Shown here: positions 10,572 to 21,363 of the stretch, in pieces
Position numbering within the stretch: the first letter of the stretch is position 1
Layout of the letters: every line of letters begins with the position of its first letter
Assembly: GCA_027886185.1 (NCBI GenBank)
Contig: WOAB01000589.1
Coordinates: 6,763,001-6,827,000 of the forward strand
Direction of reading: 5' to 3'
DNA from: Rheum nobile
Lineage: Eukaryota > Streptophyta > Magnoliopsida > Caryophyllales > Polygonaceae
DNA length: 64,000 nucleotides
The notes under the pieces: model-generated
What the model was told of the DNA's origin: nothing
Database searches by the model: none
Seen by the model: the letters and a program-made list of their open reading frames with translations, nothing else
Made by a program: the position numbers and the translations under genes

Positions 10572-11117
10572 TTATGGCGCATCAGGATCTGTAGGTGAAA
10601 GAGCTAGAGGATCATCCTCCATGAAAGGATTAGGACTCACCACCACGTCACCACCCTCCTTATCTGAATCAGGGAGCTCCAACTCGCCGAAAAAGCTTGT
10701 GTACACATGCTTGAAATACACAATCTGAGGCTTAATCTCACCATACCTTGCAACTGCCTGCCTTACCCTGACCCTTATGCCATGCTCCAAATGTGGCCCG
10801 ACTTCGGACGCTCTTTTGTATTTGTACTCCTGAGTCACCAAGTAGTCCCTTACTGCAGGATCTACCCTCTCATGCTCCTTTTTGACCTCCGCTCAAAGCT
10901 AGTCGCGTTCCTTTGAAAGCTCGTTGAGTTCCTCTAAAAGGGCCTTGGTTGACGACTTACACTTATTTGCTTCTTTTCCCTTTCGAGAGAGCGCTCTCTT
11001 CACCTCATCAACCTCCTTTCCCATCTCAGTGACCATATTTTCCTTCTCAACCACATTCGTCTTAGCCTCGTCGCGCTCCAAGGAAACATGTTCATTTTGC
11101 TTATTATAAGGCTCCAA
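10572..11117 (-). pseudogene. Tat antisense ORF, C-terminal coiled-coil part
   Basis: Two minus-strand frames separated by a stop: KEVDEVKRALSRKGKEANKC in a charged coiled coil (11117-10899), and a C-terminal region YKRASEVGPHLEHGIRVRV...PDSDKEGGDVVVSPNPF ending at 10572. It is antisense to the Tat pol on the plus strand, the arrangement known for the extra gene of Grande/Retand-type elements. Function is unknown. The N-terminal part lies at 16.3-17.65 kb, on the other side of the inverted-LTR insertion, so the gene is split by it. Confidence 0.6.
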
Positions 11118-11628
11118 TTGCTCCTGAGCCTCGCGCTCTTCCTACATGCCTTGACACTTGTTTTCCAAAGCACTACAATAAGTTGTTGTCGCTAACATGC
11201 CGAGGCGAGCCTACAATACGACATATTAAGCGATAGAATCGGAACGTGACGAAATCACGATCAAGGACACTTACCATCTCCAGATACTTCATCGTTTCAT
11301 ACTGCATAAGGGACGCTGAAAGAGTGTTGAACCACTCATTCTCTCGATGCATGCTTCCTTCGGCACCTGTAGTTTATTCATGTCGTTCACAAAAGGTCCC
11401 CTCGCAGTAAACTTCCTCACTTTGTCCATATCAACCCCCTAGATAACTTGAACAACACCAGAAGATGTAGGAGCTTCCACCCTCTTCCTCTTGGCACCAA
11501 GAGAATCAGACGCTCCATCGTGGCATTTCTTATTCCTACTTTCCTTTGTCCTAGCGGGAGCCACCTAGGGTCTCGACAAGCTTGTGACTTCAAGACCAAC
11601 CACAGCGATCAGAGCAGGGGATGTTTGG
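11118..11628 (-). pseudogene. Antisense ORF, middle part (decayed)
   Basis: Continuation of the Tat antisense gene between its coiled-coil part and the insertion at 11634. The minus-strand frames are short and broken by stops, with only patches of Lys/Arg- and Ser-rich coding-like sequence. No domain can be named. Confidence 0.35.
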
Positions 11629-11633
11629 TTTAC

Positions 11634-13003
11634 TGATAACAGGTTTTTGTCGTGTGAAAAACTGCTATGCAAAATATCCAAACAAACCCTAAACCGTAGT
11701 CCTAGGTAAGTAAAGGTCGAATCCACAGGGAGGCGAATTCTATCTAAATATGCAATTTATGTGTCAATCAGAAGTAACCAAAGGGGGGTTTTGTGAGTTT
11801 TAATTAATCTAAGCATGCAAAAGTAAACAACTAGATGTGATGGATTCAGTAATGGGGAAAAGCACTTAGTCAAACAACATCCACTATTCGTATGACAAGT
11901 TGATCCTAGATACTCATTCAAAATCTCATGCAATGGAAATTCCAATTCCTTTTCAGATATAACTAATATCACAACCAGATAATATTAGCACTAACTAATT
12001 AAATAACCCTGAAACTATCAAGATTCAGTTTAACAACAGCTTTACGGATAGGAATATAGTTGGATACAATTCTAGCATAAAACAACCAGCTTTTATCCTA
12101 GAATGTAAATCAATTCTCTTTTGCATAAGACTAGCACAACCAGATACTAGTACGATGCAGTTGCTACTCAAAAATAGATATGCTCAACCAGTAACACTCT
12201 AAATCTAGCAATCAATCAATACCAATAAACCCTAGTTGCGTCCAAATAGAGATTATCAATATAAATCATAAGCAACTTAAGCAAGAGAAAGATAAAAACC
12301 ATGCAATAGATTAAGAATGAGAATCTCACAACTTTATCGAAACGAAAGCTTCAGCGTCTGACTAAGCCAGGGAGGCTTAGTTCTTCATAACGTAGAAAAG
12401 GGAATTAGGGTTTCAGAGAGATGATTCAAGATTGATTTTTTTTCAACTAGGTTAACTAAAAGTGTTTTTAACCTAATTCCAAAAGTGTGTAAAATAATAA
12501 AATAAAATAATAACAAAAGTAATAACCAAAAATCAGCAATCGAGATTTGGGAATTAATCCCGTAATTCATGCTCGGCCTCGTGCAAGCATCTCGTCCAGC
12601 AGCTCACCCAAGGCAGCAGACACGGCCCAAATCAGCAGCAAAAGCGGCCCAGCAAAAGCGGCCCACTCCAAGCAGCAGCTTCAGCACGCCGACGTCATGG
12701 CGAGGTCACGATGATGCCATCCTCTCATTTCTTCAGCTTCAATTTGACGCGGCTTCAATTCTTCATGTGGGCTCCAGCCTTCATTTTCCAAATTCTTCAT
12801 GCGGGTATCTTCACGTGGGCCGAGATTTTATGGGCCTTTCTTCATCCAAATTGGCCCATCACCAAAATTAGCATCACGTGGCTTGTTAATCACTAAACTT
12901 CGCCCCCACACGCCATGTACATGAATGTGTCTAAATCTATCCGAATGGCACCAATAAAACATCTAATGACTCTTACTTAAACCCTACAAAGTAGTGCTTA
13001 TCA
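11634..13003 (-). repeat. Left LTR (inverted) of the Athila-like element
   Basis: Read on the minus strand it starts TGATAAGCACTACTTTGTAGGG at 13003 and ends AAAACCTGTTATCA at 11634. It is nearly identical to the plus-strand LTR at 14932-16287 over its whole 1.37 kb, with scattered substitutions. Confidence 0.85.
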
Positions 13004-13013
13004 GTATATGAAA

Positions 13014-13036
13014 CCTTCTGAGTAGATACTCGAAGG
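13014..13036. repeat. Short hairpin next to the inner LTR edge
   Basis: CCTTC-T-GAGTA-GA-TACTC-GAAGG forms a near-perfect stem 11 bases from the inner end of the left LTR. It may mark a fold-back point. Confidence 0.5.
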
Positions 13037-13093
13037 CTGAAGGAAGACAAAGAGCTATATGAAACCTTCAGTATCTGTGAGGCAACCATTCCC

Positions 13094-13426
13094 TTGATCG
13101 AACTGGAAAATTGCATCCCTCGCTACACAGAGTTCTTAAGGGCACTGGGCAATATAAAGAAGAAATCAAAGGGGAAGCACAAGAAGGAAGCCTTAATTCA
13201 GGTGGCAGATTTTTACATGTTGGATACGGGGCAGGACATACATGCAGTCCTTGAGATGTTGGGTAGACCGTTCCTGAAGATGGCAAGTGCATTCATAGAT
13301 ATGAACAGCGGTCCACCCATCAGCAAGTGCACAAGCAAGGGGGAAAGGCTCAACATGGAGCACACAAAGCGACACCCCCCTGATATAGACCTCAGGAGTT
13401 CAAGTGCTAGGACAAACCCGAGTTGA
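13094..13426 (+). pseudogene. Athila-like protease fragment (gag-pol remnant)
   Basis: The frame contains VADFYMLDTGQDIHAVLEML followed by GRPFLKMASAFIDMNSG, the C-terminal half of the retroviral-type aspartic protease in Athila/Tat elements (usual form LGRPFL.TA...IDV..G). The catalytic Asp-Ser/Thr-Gly is not present. It ends soon after, directly before the 3' non-coding signature, so RT, RNase H and integrase have been deleted. Confidence 0.6.
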
Positions 13427-13439
13427 AGAGGATTGAGTA

Positions 13440-14931
13440 GGATGTCGAGCCACGACATTAACCAAGGCGCTACTCGGGAGGCAACCCGAGGTTAGTTAGT
13501 TTATTTCCCTTTCCCTTAGTCTTTTCTTTTGTTTTTCCTTTTAGTTTTTCTTTTCTGTGTCGAACTAACCTGTAAGAAGCGCGAAAAAACGAAGATGGTG
13601 TTCACGGCGCCCACCGCAAACCTTACGGCGACCGCCGCAATTGCCTCGCCAAGAAAGTTGGCCACGACCTAAAAACGGCGACCGCTGTTTAATTACGGCA
13701 ACCGCCGCAATTACGGCGACCGCCGCACCCTTCACGGCGACCGCTGCACTTTCTCAGGTAAAAAATTGAAAAAAAAAAATTGAAAAAAATGGGCCCCGAA
13801 AAAACCTTAAACGGGGAGCAAAAGACGAAAATAAGATACCCCGAAAAGACCTTAAACGGGGAGAAAAAGTCAAAAAAAAAAATTTAATTACCCATTTGTC
13901 CAGATTCTCCACGGAGAGGTGCGCATCATGTTGCTAACGGACGATTACATTCACCCTACTTTTACTTGGCAACGATGATGGCCCTGCAGTCGACAGTGGG
14001 AGAGGAGGAATACCAGGGCCCAACCACGATGACATTTGGGCCCATTTTTGAAGGCCTTGTAACCCCGTTCCCTTGATTGACCACTACTCCCCACAGTGGT
14101 TTCCTATGGTTGAACGGTATATGAAGGTTATAGCGTTGATGCAGACATCCAGGACATGAACTTTTCTGACTACACCGCCAGCAACAAGGAAGTGTCCAAG
14201 CCAACTCGGCAACGTTGTGAGTTATTTTTTTGCTTTTCCCTGTGCTTTATTCTTTTGTCTTTCATTACATTGAGGACAATGCAATGTTTAAGCATGGGGT
14301 GGGGTTTTATACTTGCTACGTTGCTGAGGAGAAAAATAATATAAAGAGAAAAAGCCAAAAATTTGAAAAGAGGCTATCATTGAAATCCTGGGATAGGTCG
14401 AAAACCCGAAAGGGTGGCCTAGGCAATAAGCAGGTGGCTTGGACCAGCATTAGGCTGGGGTAATATGAGATCAAGAGTGACGTGAGCTTATGTGAGCACA
14501 TCTATTGGAAAATGAAATGAGTGGCTTGGTGAAAACCCGAAAGGGCGCCTTGGCAAAACGAGTGAAAAAGAAGAAGAGTGATTTTAGGATTTCTCAGTAT
14601 TCTTGGCGAGGCGTCATAAGAAGGGGAGACAAAGAAGGATTGTCGGGTAGGTCACTCTGGGATACATAAGGAGCAATAGATGGAGGCTAGGATTAGAGGT
14701 TACTCACACTTTTGGATGTCCGGGTTTAGCTTGGGGGAAGTACTCTGCTTGCCCCTTAAGCTTGTTGAGTTGTGGATGTGTTGTGAATGAGATTGGTGCT
14801 AGGAGCTTGGTATGGGTTAGGTGACTCTTAGTTGGAGGATATGCTTCCTGAGACCTTGGATGCTACATTGGGGGAGTAGACTCTTTATTAGTTTACTCGA
14901 GGACGAGCAAAGGTCTAAGCATGGGGTGGTT
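13440..14931 (+). other. Athila-like 3' non-coding region
   Basis: Begins with GTCGAGCCACGACATTAACC...GGCGCTACTCGGGAGGCAAC, a signature seen downstream of pol in Athila-type elements. It then holds CGGCGACCGCCG palindromes (13594-13750), two CCCCGAAAA..CCTTAAACGGGG units (13792-13870), a duplicated GAAAACCCGAAAGGG block (14398 and 14531), and an internal ATTGAGGACAATG...TAAGCATGGGGTGGGG copy of the terminal polypurine region at 14268-14304. No protein gene is supported. Confidence 0.6.
14921..14931 (+). promoter_or_regulatory. Polypurine tract of the Athila-like element
   Basis: GCATGGGGTGGTT immediately precedes the LTR start TGATAAACAC at 14932. It is preceded by GAGGACGAGCAAAGGTCTAA, common at this place in Athila/Tat elements. 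It defines 14932-16287 as a genuine 3' LTR. Confidence 0.65.
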
Positions 14932-16287
14932 TGATAAACACTACTTTGTAGGGTTTAAGTAAGAGTCATTAGATGTTTTATTGGTGCCATTCGGGTAGAT
15001 TTAGACACATTCATGTGCATGGCGTGTGGGGGCGAAGTTTAGTGATTAACAAGCCACGTGATGCTAATTTTGGTGATGGGCCAATTTGGATGAAGAAAGG
15101 CCCATAAAATCTCGGCCCACGTGAAGATACCCGCGTGAAGAATTTGGAAAATGAAGGCTGGAGCCCACATGAAGAATTAAAGCCGCGTCAAATTGAAGCT
15201 GAAGAAATGAGAGGATGGCATCATCGTGACCTCGCCATGACGTCGGCGTGCTGAAGCTGCTGCTTGGAGTGGGCCGCTTTTGCTGCTGATTTGGGCCGTG
15301 TCTGTTGCCTTGGGCGAGCTGCTGGACGAGATGCTTGCACGAGGCCGAGCAGGAATTACGGGATTAATTCCCAAATCTCGATTGCTGATTTTTGGTTATT
15401 ACTTTTGTTATTATTTTATTTTATTATTTTACACACTTTTGGAATTAGGTTAAAAACACTTTTAGTTAACCTAGTTGAAAAAAAATCAATCTTGAATCAT
15501 CTCTCTGAAACCCTAATTCCCTTTTCTACGTTATGAAGAACTAAGCCTCCCTGGCTTAGTCAGACGCTGAAGCTTTCGTTTCGATAAAGTTGTGAGATTC
15601 TCGTTCTTAATCTATTGCATGGTTTTTATCTTTCTCTTGCTTAAGTTGCTTATGATTTATATTGATAATCTCTATTTGGACGCAACTAGGGTTTATTGGT
15701 ATTGATTGATTGCTAGATTTAGAGTGTTACTGGTTAAGCATATCTATTTTTGAGTAGCAACTGCATCGTACTAGTATCTAGTTGTGCTAGTCTTATGCAA
15801 AAGAGAATTGATTTACATTCTAGGATAAAAGCTGGTTGTTTTATGCTAGAATTGTATCCAACTATATTCCTATCCGTAAAGCTGTTGTTAAACTGAATCT
15901 TGATAGTTTCAGGGTTGTTTAATTAGTTAGTTCTAATAGTATCTGGTTGTGCTATTAGTTATATCTGAAAAGGAATTGGAATTTCCATTGCATGAGATTT
16001 TGAATGAGTATCTAGGATCAACTTGTCATACGAATAGTAGATGTTGTTTGACTAAGTGCTTTTCCCCATTACTGAATCCATCACATCTAGTTGTTTACTT
16101 TTGCATGCTTAGATTAATTAAAACTCACAAAACCCCCCTTTGGTTACTTCTGATTGACACATAAATTGCATATTTAGATAGAATTCGCCTCCCTGTGGAT
16201 TCGACCTTTACTTACCTAGGACTACAGTTTAGGATTTGTTTGGATATTTTGCATAGCAGTTTTTCACACGACAAAAACCTGTTATCA
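14932..16287 (+). repeat. Right (3') LTR of the Athila-like element
   Basis: TGATAAACACTACTTTGTAGGG to AAAACCTGTTATCA, 1356 bp, preceded by the polypurine tract and followed by target duplication TTTAC. It has inverted terminal hexamers TGATAA/TTATCA. Confidence 0.85.
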
Positions 16288-16292
16288 TTTAC

Positions 16293-17650
16293 CGTGACAA
16301 ATCCAAAGGCGACTACCCCTTCGGCAGCCGGGGTGGATGACAAAGTCTCTGTCGCATCTTTTTCTCCCTACTCAACAATCTAGAAAAGCTTACCATTACT
16401 GCAAACATATTATGCAGATTAGCAACTACACAGAATAACATAAAAGGATAATCAACAAAAACAGTGAAGCCACCCCCCCCCCTAGTGTGGTCTTTGGAGC
16501 GCGGTAAACTGAAATCATCCTTTTCCAAGTTCACTTGCGTGATCAACCTCTTAAAGTTAGGCGCATCCCCTTCATTGCAAAATTGCGCCTTACATGCGTC
16601 GATCTCTTACCGGTCGGGCTTATTGGGTTGTGTGAACACAACAGGATATATTTGGCAATTAAAAGCCACAAGCGTAGGATCCATTACTAAAAACCACCTA
16701 TCCTTCCACTTGCCCTCATTTGAGGGCTTACTTATCACCTTCATCGTAGGAAGGCTGAAGTTGCACATGCCTCATTCATATTTCATGGTGAAAAGGCAAA
16801 GCATATGTTGCGCGTCACGGGTGATCCCTTCCTTGTAGCACTGCGTTGTGTGACCACTGAAATATCTCTACGTGTTGGGATACAACTATGACTGGATCAA
16901 ATTCTCCGCAGCCAAGAAATCGCGATAGTGGTCGAGAAGAGGTAGATGAAACCCAACCTCAACACTATACAAATGGACCACCAAATAGTTCTCATAGCGC
17001 ACCATTGAAGTACCTCAACTTTTGGGGAGGCACAACTCTACCCCCTCGGCCAAGGAATTTCATGCGCTAATGCTTCAAGCGTTGTTAAAGAAACGGTGGT
17101 CTACACCCCGAGGTCAAGCATATTCGCCCCATCATGATCTGCAATCATCAAAACCTTCTCAGAATGTACCGTGGCAAGTGGAGGACGTTCGCGGAAGGAG
17201 CATAAGACATCACTTCTTTTAGATGAAGATTCAAAATAAGGGTTCACGGAAGGAGCATAAGACATCACTCATTTCCTTTAACCCTTCTAGTTGTCAATAC
17301 GTGTCACCCAGGAAAAACTGTGACCTCTGGCGTCTCATCTTATTTAGGCAAAACCTTCCTAGCCTTACCTTTGGGCATGAACACTTGAGTCGTGCCTGAG
17401 GAAGCTCGCCGCGACTACTTGGACGAAGATGACGAAGATATTACTTCCACCTCGGGAATCAAGCCCGATTCAGCCTCCAGGTATGCGTCCTCAAACACTC
17501 TACCTAGCGCGACCTTGATTTTTGAATCAATTTCGCTCGACATTATGGAGAAAGCCTTGAAGTAGTTGAACGTGATGACCCAAATCCTTTGAAACAATAA
17601 AACAAAAGAGGATTTAGAGAGAAAAGCAAGGGTAAAGAGCGCGTGCAATA
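16293..17650 (-). pseudogene. Tat antisense ORF, N-terminal part with gypsy-type transposon domain
   Basis: Minus strand. The start MSSEIDSKIKVALGRVFEDA lies near 17555. Downstream, broken frames at about 17080-16560 show LRYFNGAL, GFIYLF, QRSATRKGSPV and a TFLQ-like stretch, in the order expected for the plant domain called putative gypsy type transposon (PF04195). This domain marks the antisense gene of Tat elements; its role is unknown. Stops and frameshifts are frequent. A 3' splice site-like TTTATTGTTTCAAAG lies just before the first exon near 17590. The gene continues beyond the insertion at 11634-16287. Confidence 0.55.
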
Positions 17651-18240
17651 CATCAGAGGGTCTAGAGAGAGAAAAACAAAGGCGACGAATACATACGATA
17701 CAACGAGCTAAAGGACACGAGCAACATAACCAAATTGGAAAAGAAAGATGGGAAAGATAAAAAAATCCAAGAAGTTGGGACTCAGAAAAGGGTAAAGAAA
17801 GGAAAGTGGACCCCTAAAGAAGAAAGAACAACATGCAAACAGAAACGGCACCACACAGCCGTCGCCTCTCCTCATCACCCCACCTCAAATAGCAGATCCG
17901 CCGAAAAAAACATTTGCCACTCCCAAGCCATAAAGTTGACAACCACCACATCCCAGAAATCCACAAACCCTAAAATCAATTGCCACCACAACCCAGAAAC
18001 CCCCCACTTCCAAAATTGCATCAAACAGGAAGTTAAAACTCAAAATTGAAGGAGAAAGAGGAAAAGGAGATGACTACTACTTACTTCGTCAGTCCAAACG
18101 GAGAAATCCTTAGAAGAAGACTTGGGATCCTGAAAAGCCAACCAAAGAAATTGAATTGTCTCTCGCTTCTGGGAGTTTGAAGAAGAGGGCAAAATGAAAT
18201 GGCGGTTTCCCGCCCTTCTCCCATGTCCTTTTTATAATAC
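17651..18240 (-). promoter_or_regulatory. Promoter and leader of the Tat antisense ORF
   Basis: On the minus strand TATTATAAAAAGGAC (about 18229-18240) is a good TATA box, followed by a leader with a GTAAGT donor near 18083-18088 and an intron-like stretch to the first coding exon at about 17600. The plus-strand ORF at 17735-18049 is compositionally biased and not supported as a gene. Confidence 0.45.
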
Positions 18241-18580
18241 TCGTAATGGGCCGCACCTAGTTAGGTCTAGAAAAATAGAAGGCCCATTTTTGCTACATGC
18301 CCAGACATGACCTTGCACCCAGGAAAAAAGAGAAAGAAAAAGCAAAGTGTTAAAAAAGAACGCATTGACCTCGCAAGACGAATCGTCAACGCATGGGGTT
18401 GTGATAGAGCGCACCATTTACGTTAAATGGCACTAGTCGTCTAAATTCACCGCGTGAACTATCAAAGCCTCCAGGAGAGAATGACAACACCAAATTCAAT
18501 GCGGCAAATACAAGATCACCCCATCCACGTGAGACAATTACAAACTCAAATCAGGTGATCCATGAGCAATGCATCGATTT

Positions 18581-19058
18581 TAGGGATGGCAACGGGGCGG
18601 GTTCGGGGCGGGGAGTACTCTCCCCGTCCCCGTCCCCAATTTTTGCCCCAGTCCCCGCCCATGTCCCCGAACGGGGATCAAAAACTTCCCTCATCCCCGT
18701 CGGAGATCCCCGTCCCCGTTTTACTACACACAAAAAAAATTAATTTTTTTTTAATTTATATATTATTAAGATTTAGGGTATAAATGATTTGAGATTTATG
18801 ATTTAACATCTAAAGGGTACAAGGTTTAGGGATTAAACAATATAAAATTTAGGATTTAAGGTTAAGAAAATCACAAAAATAATGTATTCGGCGGGGATCC
18901 CCGCAGGTTTCCCAGCCGGGGACGGGACGGGGAATGGGGTGAGGACCTCTATCCCCGCCCCGCTCCCCGTCCCCGCTCGGGGTTTAAATTTTCCCCCCGT
19001 CCCCATAGCGGGGATTCCCCATAGGGAATGGGGAATCCCCGCCAAATTGCCATCCCTA
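18581..19058. mobile_element. hAT-type MITE, 478 bp, GC-rich ends
   Basis: Perfect 12-bp terminal inverted repeats TAGGGATGGCAA/TTGCCATCCCTA, flanked by ATCGATTT (18573-18580) and GTCGATTT (19059-19066), an 8-bp duplication with one mismatch as expected for hAT. The arms are packed with CCCCG/CGGGG motifs around an AT-rich centre. The short ORFs across it are artefacts of the repeat. Confidence 0.85.
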
Positions 19059-19080
19059 GTCGATTTATGAATGTGTAACT

Positions 19081-19358
19081 CATACACGTAACCACATGAG
19101 GGTGGCATGAAACTCCAAAAGAAATGTGTTATCACTACACCACTTTCCCAAACCCTGTGACATACTCACGAATGGTCTAATACCATACGATGTGCACTCG
19201 TCGACTCACTGAGCATGTGACATACACGTAACCAAACGAGGGTGGCATGAAACTCCAAAAGAAATGTGTTATCACTACACCACATTCCCAAACCATGTGA
19301 CATACTCACGAATGGTCCAATACCATACGAAGCGCATTCGTCGACTCACTGAGCATGA
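19081..19358. repeat. 140-bp tandem duplication in the Tat LTR
   Basis: Two copies, 19081-19220 and 19221-19358, share CATACACGTAACCA, GAGGGTGGCATGAAACTCC and CACGAATGGTC with few differences. The unit ends TCGTCGACTCACTGAGCATG. Confidence 0.85.
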
Positions 19359-19649
19359 CCAATCACCAACAACCTCGTTTCGACACCTTGCCACCAAACA
19401 AAAGCATGACTCACCGGCTATAAATAGGCTTCCAAGACATTCAAGAGATTGAGAACGGTGTTTGGTTCTCGTGTAATCGCTTCGACGATATGTAATCCAC
19501 TTTTAGAGCCCTCACGACTTAATCAAAAGAGAGCTTGTTGTTGTATTTATGTTTACCATCATCAACAAAAGAGCGTGTTGATGTGATAGCTTGAGTCTTT
19601 ATAGTATTTCATCTTACCGACAAAAATAATGCGGGAACCATCAGGTGAT

Positions 19650-20187
19650 ACAATTTTGAGGTGATTTTGAGCACACCCATTCAATAATGTGTGTAAAACT
19701 TTATTAAGATAAAAAAAAATGTACATAGTTAAAAGCTAGGCCGTCTTCCTAATGAAACTTCGGCCTAAATCATTCATACGGATAATTGAAATAAAATCTT
19801 TCAACAGAGGATGAAGGTTCCTATATTATTAAAAAAATAAACTAGTGTATCTCCTCATACCTTGTACATGTATAGCTGTCGATTTTTTTTATAAATAGCA
19901 TATTTTCATACCTCATACCTTATATGGATGTAATGTTAAGTTGTTTTGTAAGTAATCGAAGAGTGGTATTTATTTCTTTCTCATTAGAACTAAAAAATAT
20001 TATTGAAAAATAAGAGTTATTTTTAAAATCTTAAAACATAAGGTTTAATAAATCACTTATTTATATTTATCATCAGAAGTATTAAATTATTATAATGTTA
20101 AGTTATGTGTTTTTTAACCTCATAAATCTTATAATGTATAGCACTTAAGGATGGTTAATTAATGTATTGAATATCTTTACATCCTAA
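19650..20187. other. AT-rich interval, no gene seen
   Basis: Low-complexity AT-rich sequence between the Tat LTR and the Helitron-like start. No reading frame or repeat structure can be supported. Confidence 0.5.
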
Positions 20188-20240
20188 TCTATATAAAAGT
20201 TAGCATTTTGGTAGTATTAATGACATGCGTGAATGTATTT
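20188..20240 (+). mobile_element. Helitron 5' end (candidate)
   Basis: A/TCTATATAAAAGTTAGCATTTTGG resembles plant Helitron 5' termini (TC preceded by A). It lies 550 bp upstream of an RPA70-like gene, a type of gene that autonomous plant Helitrons carry. No matching CTAG 3' end with hairpin was identified downstream, so the extent is unknown. Confidence 0.4.
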
Positions 20241-20739
20241 GCTGAAAGAAATCCAACCCAATTTTAGGGTATAGCGGTGTCATTTTCATGTCGTTACATA
20301 CGTATTAGAAATTCCCTATTTAAAGCATATTTAGTTCTTCACCTGATGAGCTATTCGTGTTCTGCAATGAATGCGTATACTTCCTGCCGTTTCGTCCATT
20401 CTCATTATTTCCAGCGAAAGGCGTCGGAAGGTGGACGCATGGAATTTCACTGCTAGCCGTTTACAGCATTCTCGATAATGGGTGGTTTAATGGTGATAGG
20501 GATACAAATTAGTCCCCTCGGCTTCATGTTCATGAGCAACCTCAATCCATTCAGCTTCTGTGCAAATTAATTTCGCCCATGTCCATAAGTCTGCTCAATT
20601 GTTTCATCTTTGATGTGAATAGGCTATACACAAATTAATGGTGTCTCACATCAAATGGGTAGGGGTTGGCTAGCTTATTAATATACACAGCTAGGTTATA
20701 TGAACCCAAAAACATCCCTCCATCAACTGGTAGTCAAAA

Positions 20740-21358
20740 TGGATTCATGTACAACTGAGACTGTGAATGTTGCTCCTATTATTAGCAACGGTGGCATTTC
20801 TAGGCTTGCAAGTTGATGAGTGCTATGTTGGGTTGGAGCAACTGTCTGAGGGGAGGGTTTGCAAGTTGAAAGTCATGGTCTGCAGAAAATGGGATGCAAG
20901 TAATACATCTGGAAAATACATCAGCACAGATTTTATCATCTCCGATGACCAGGTACGCACACGTGAATACGACGATGTTTTTCCTCGCGCAATTTTTAAT
21001 AGTTAATCTCACCCCTTTGTGGGAATCGCCTTTTTATAAGGGGTGCTTTACATTGTACTACTAGGAGTGCTATTTCTCAGTGCTTTGTTTCAAAGCTTAT
21101 CGAAGGCCAAGTTTATAGCCTTAGCAATTTGAGGGGAACACGGTGGTTAGAAAGCTTGACTGTGATGTTACTCAGTTTGAGTGTTATCCATTTGAGTTGA
21201 TTCCAATAGAAGAAATTGAGTTTAATGGGTCCAAGTTCCTTATTGGTATGGCATGAAATGTCGCATATAAATACTGCATGAACTATACGCGTAATTACAT
21301 GATGCAACTCACCCTTTTCTGATGTAGATGTGATCGGTTGTGTGACCGATATTGGGAA
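20740..21358 (+). pseudogene. RPA70-like single-stranded DNA-binding gene, 5' part
   Basis: Exon 1 ends with RVCKLKVMVCRKWDASNTSG and TDFIISDDQ before a GTACGC donor near 20952, matching the first OB-fold of plant and Helitron RPA1-like proteins. Farther on, SQCFVSKLIEGQVYSLSNL and FECYPFELIPIEEIEFNGSK follow, and the last readable piece is DVDVIGCVTDIGKI, the start of the second OB-fold. The gene is cut at 21363 by the Tekay insertion and resumes in frame at 32287. Introns and stops make the intact product uncertain. Such genes bind single-stranded DNA during rolling-circle transposition. Confidence 0.65.
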
Positions 21359-21363
21359 GATAA

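Larger units (their letters stand above)
11629..16292. mobile_element. Athila-like element with LTRs in opposite orientation, TSD TTTAC
   Basis: A 4.65-kb unit (11634-16287) is flanked by TTTAC at 11629-11633 and 16288-16292. It contains an LTR on the minus strand (11634-13003), a 1.9-kb internal piece (13004-14931) and an LTR on the plus strand (14932-16287). Both outer ends are the U5 end of the LTR. The matching duplications imply that the whole unit inserted as one, or that an inversion followed insertion. The internal part keeps a protease fragment and the 3' non-coding region with polypurine tract; gag, RT and integrase are missing. It interrupts the Tat antisense gene. Confidence 0.8.
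18348..19640 (+). repeat. Probable 3' LTR of the Tat element (borders approximate)
   Basis: The region follows a purine-rich run (18319-18347) and has an LTR-like promoter: CTATAAATAGGC at 19419-19430, then a leader ending in repeated GAGCTTGTTG/GAGCGTGTTG blocks. It contains a 140-bp tandem duplication and a hAT MITE. The 5' LTR is outside the window, so the borders cannot be confirmed by comparison. Confidence 0.4.

Noticed and set aside
12569..12896. ORFs in the Athila-like LTR (also 15177-15536)
   Set aside because: They lie in the LTRs, appear in both copies as non-coding sequence, and show no homology.
17735..18049. 104-residue Lys-rich plus-strand ORF
   Set aside because: It is opposite to the leader of the Tat antisense gene and has no recognisable domain.
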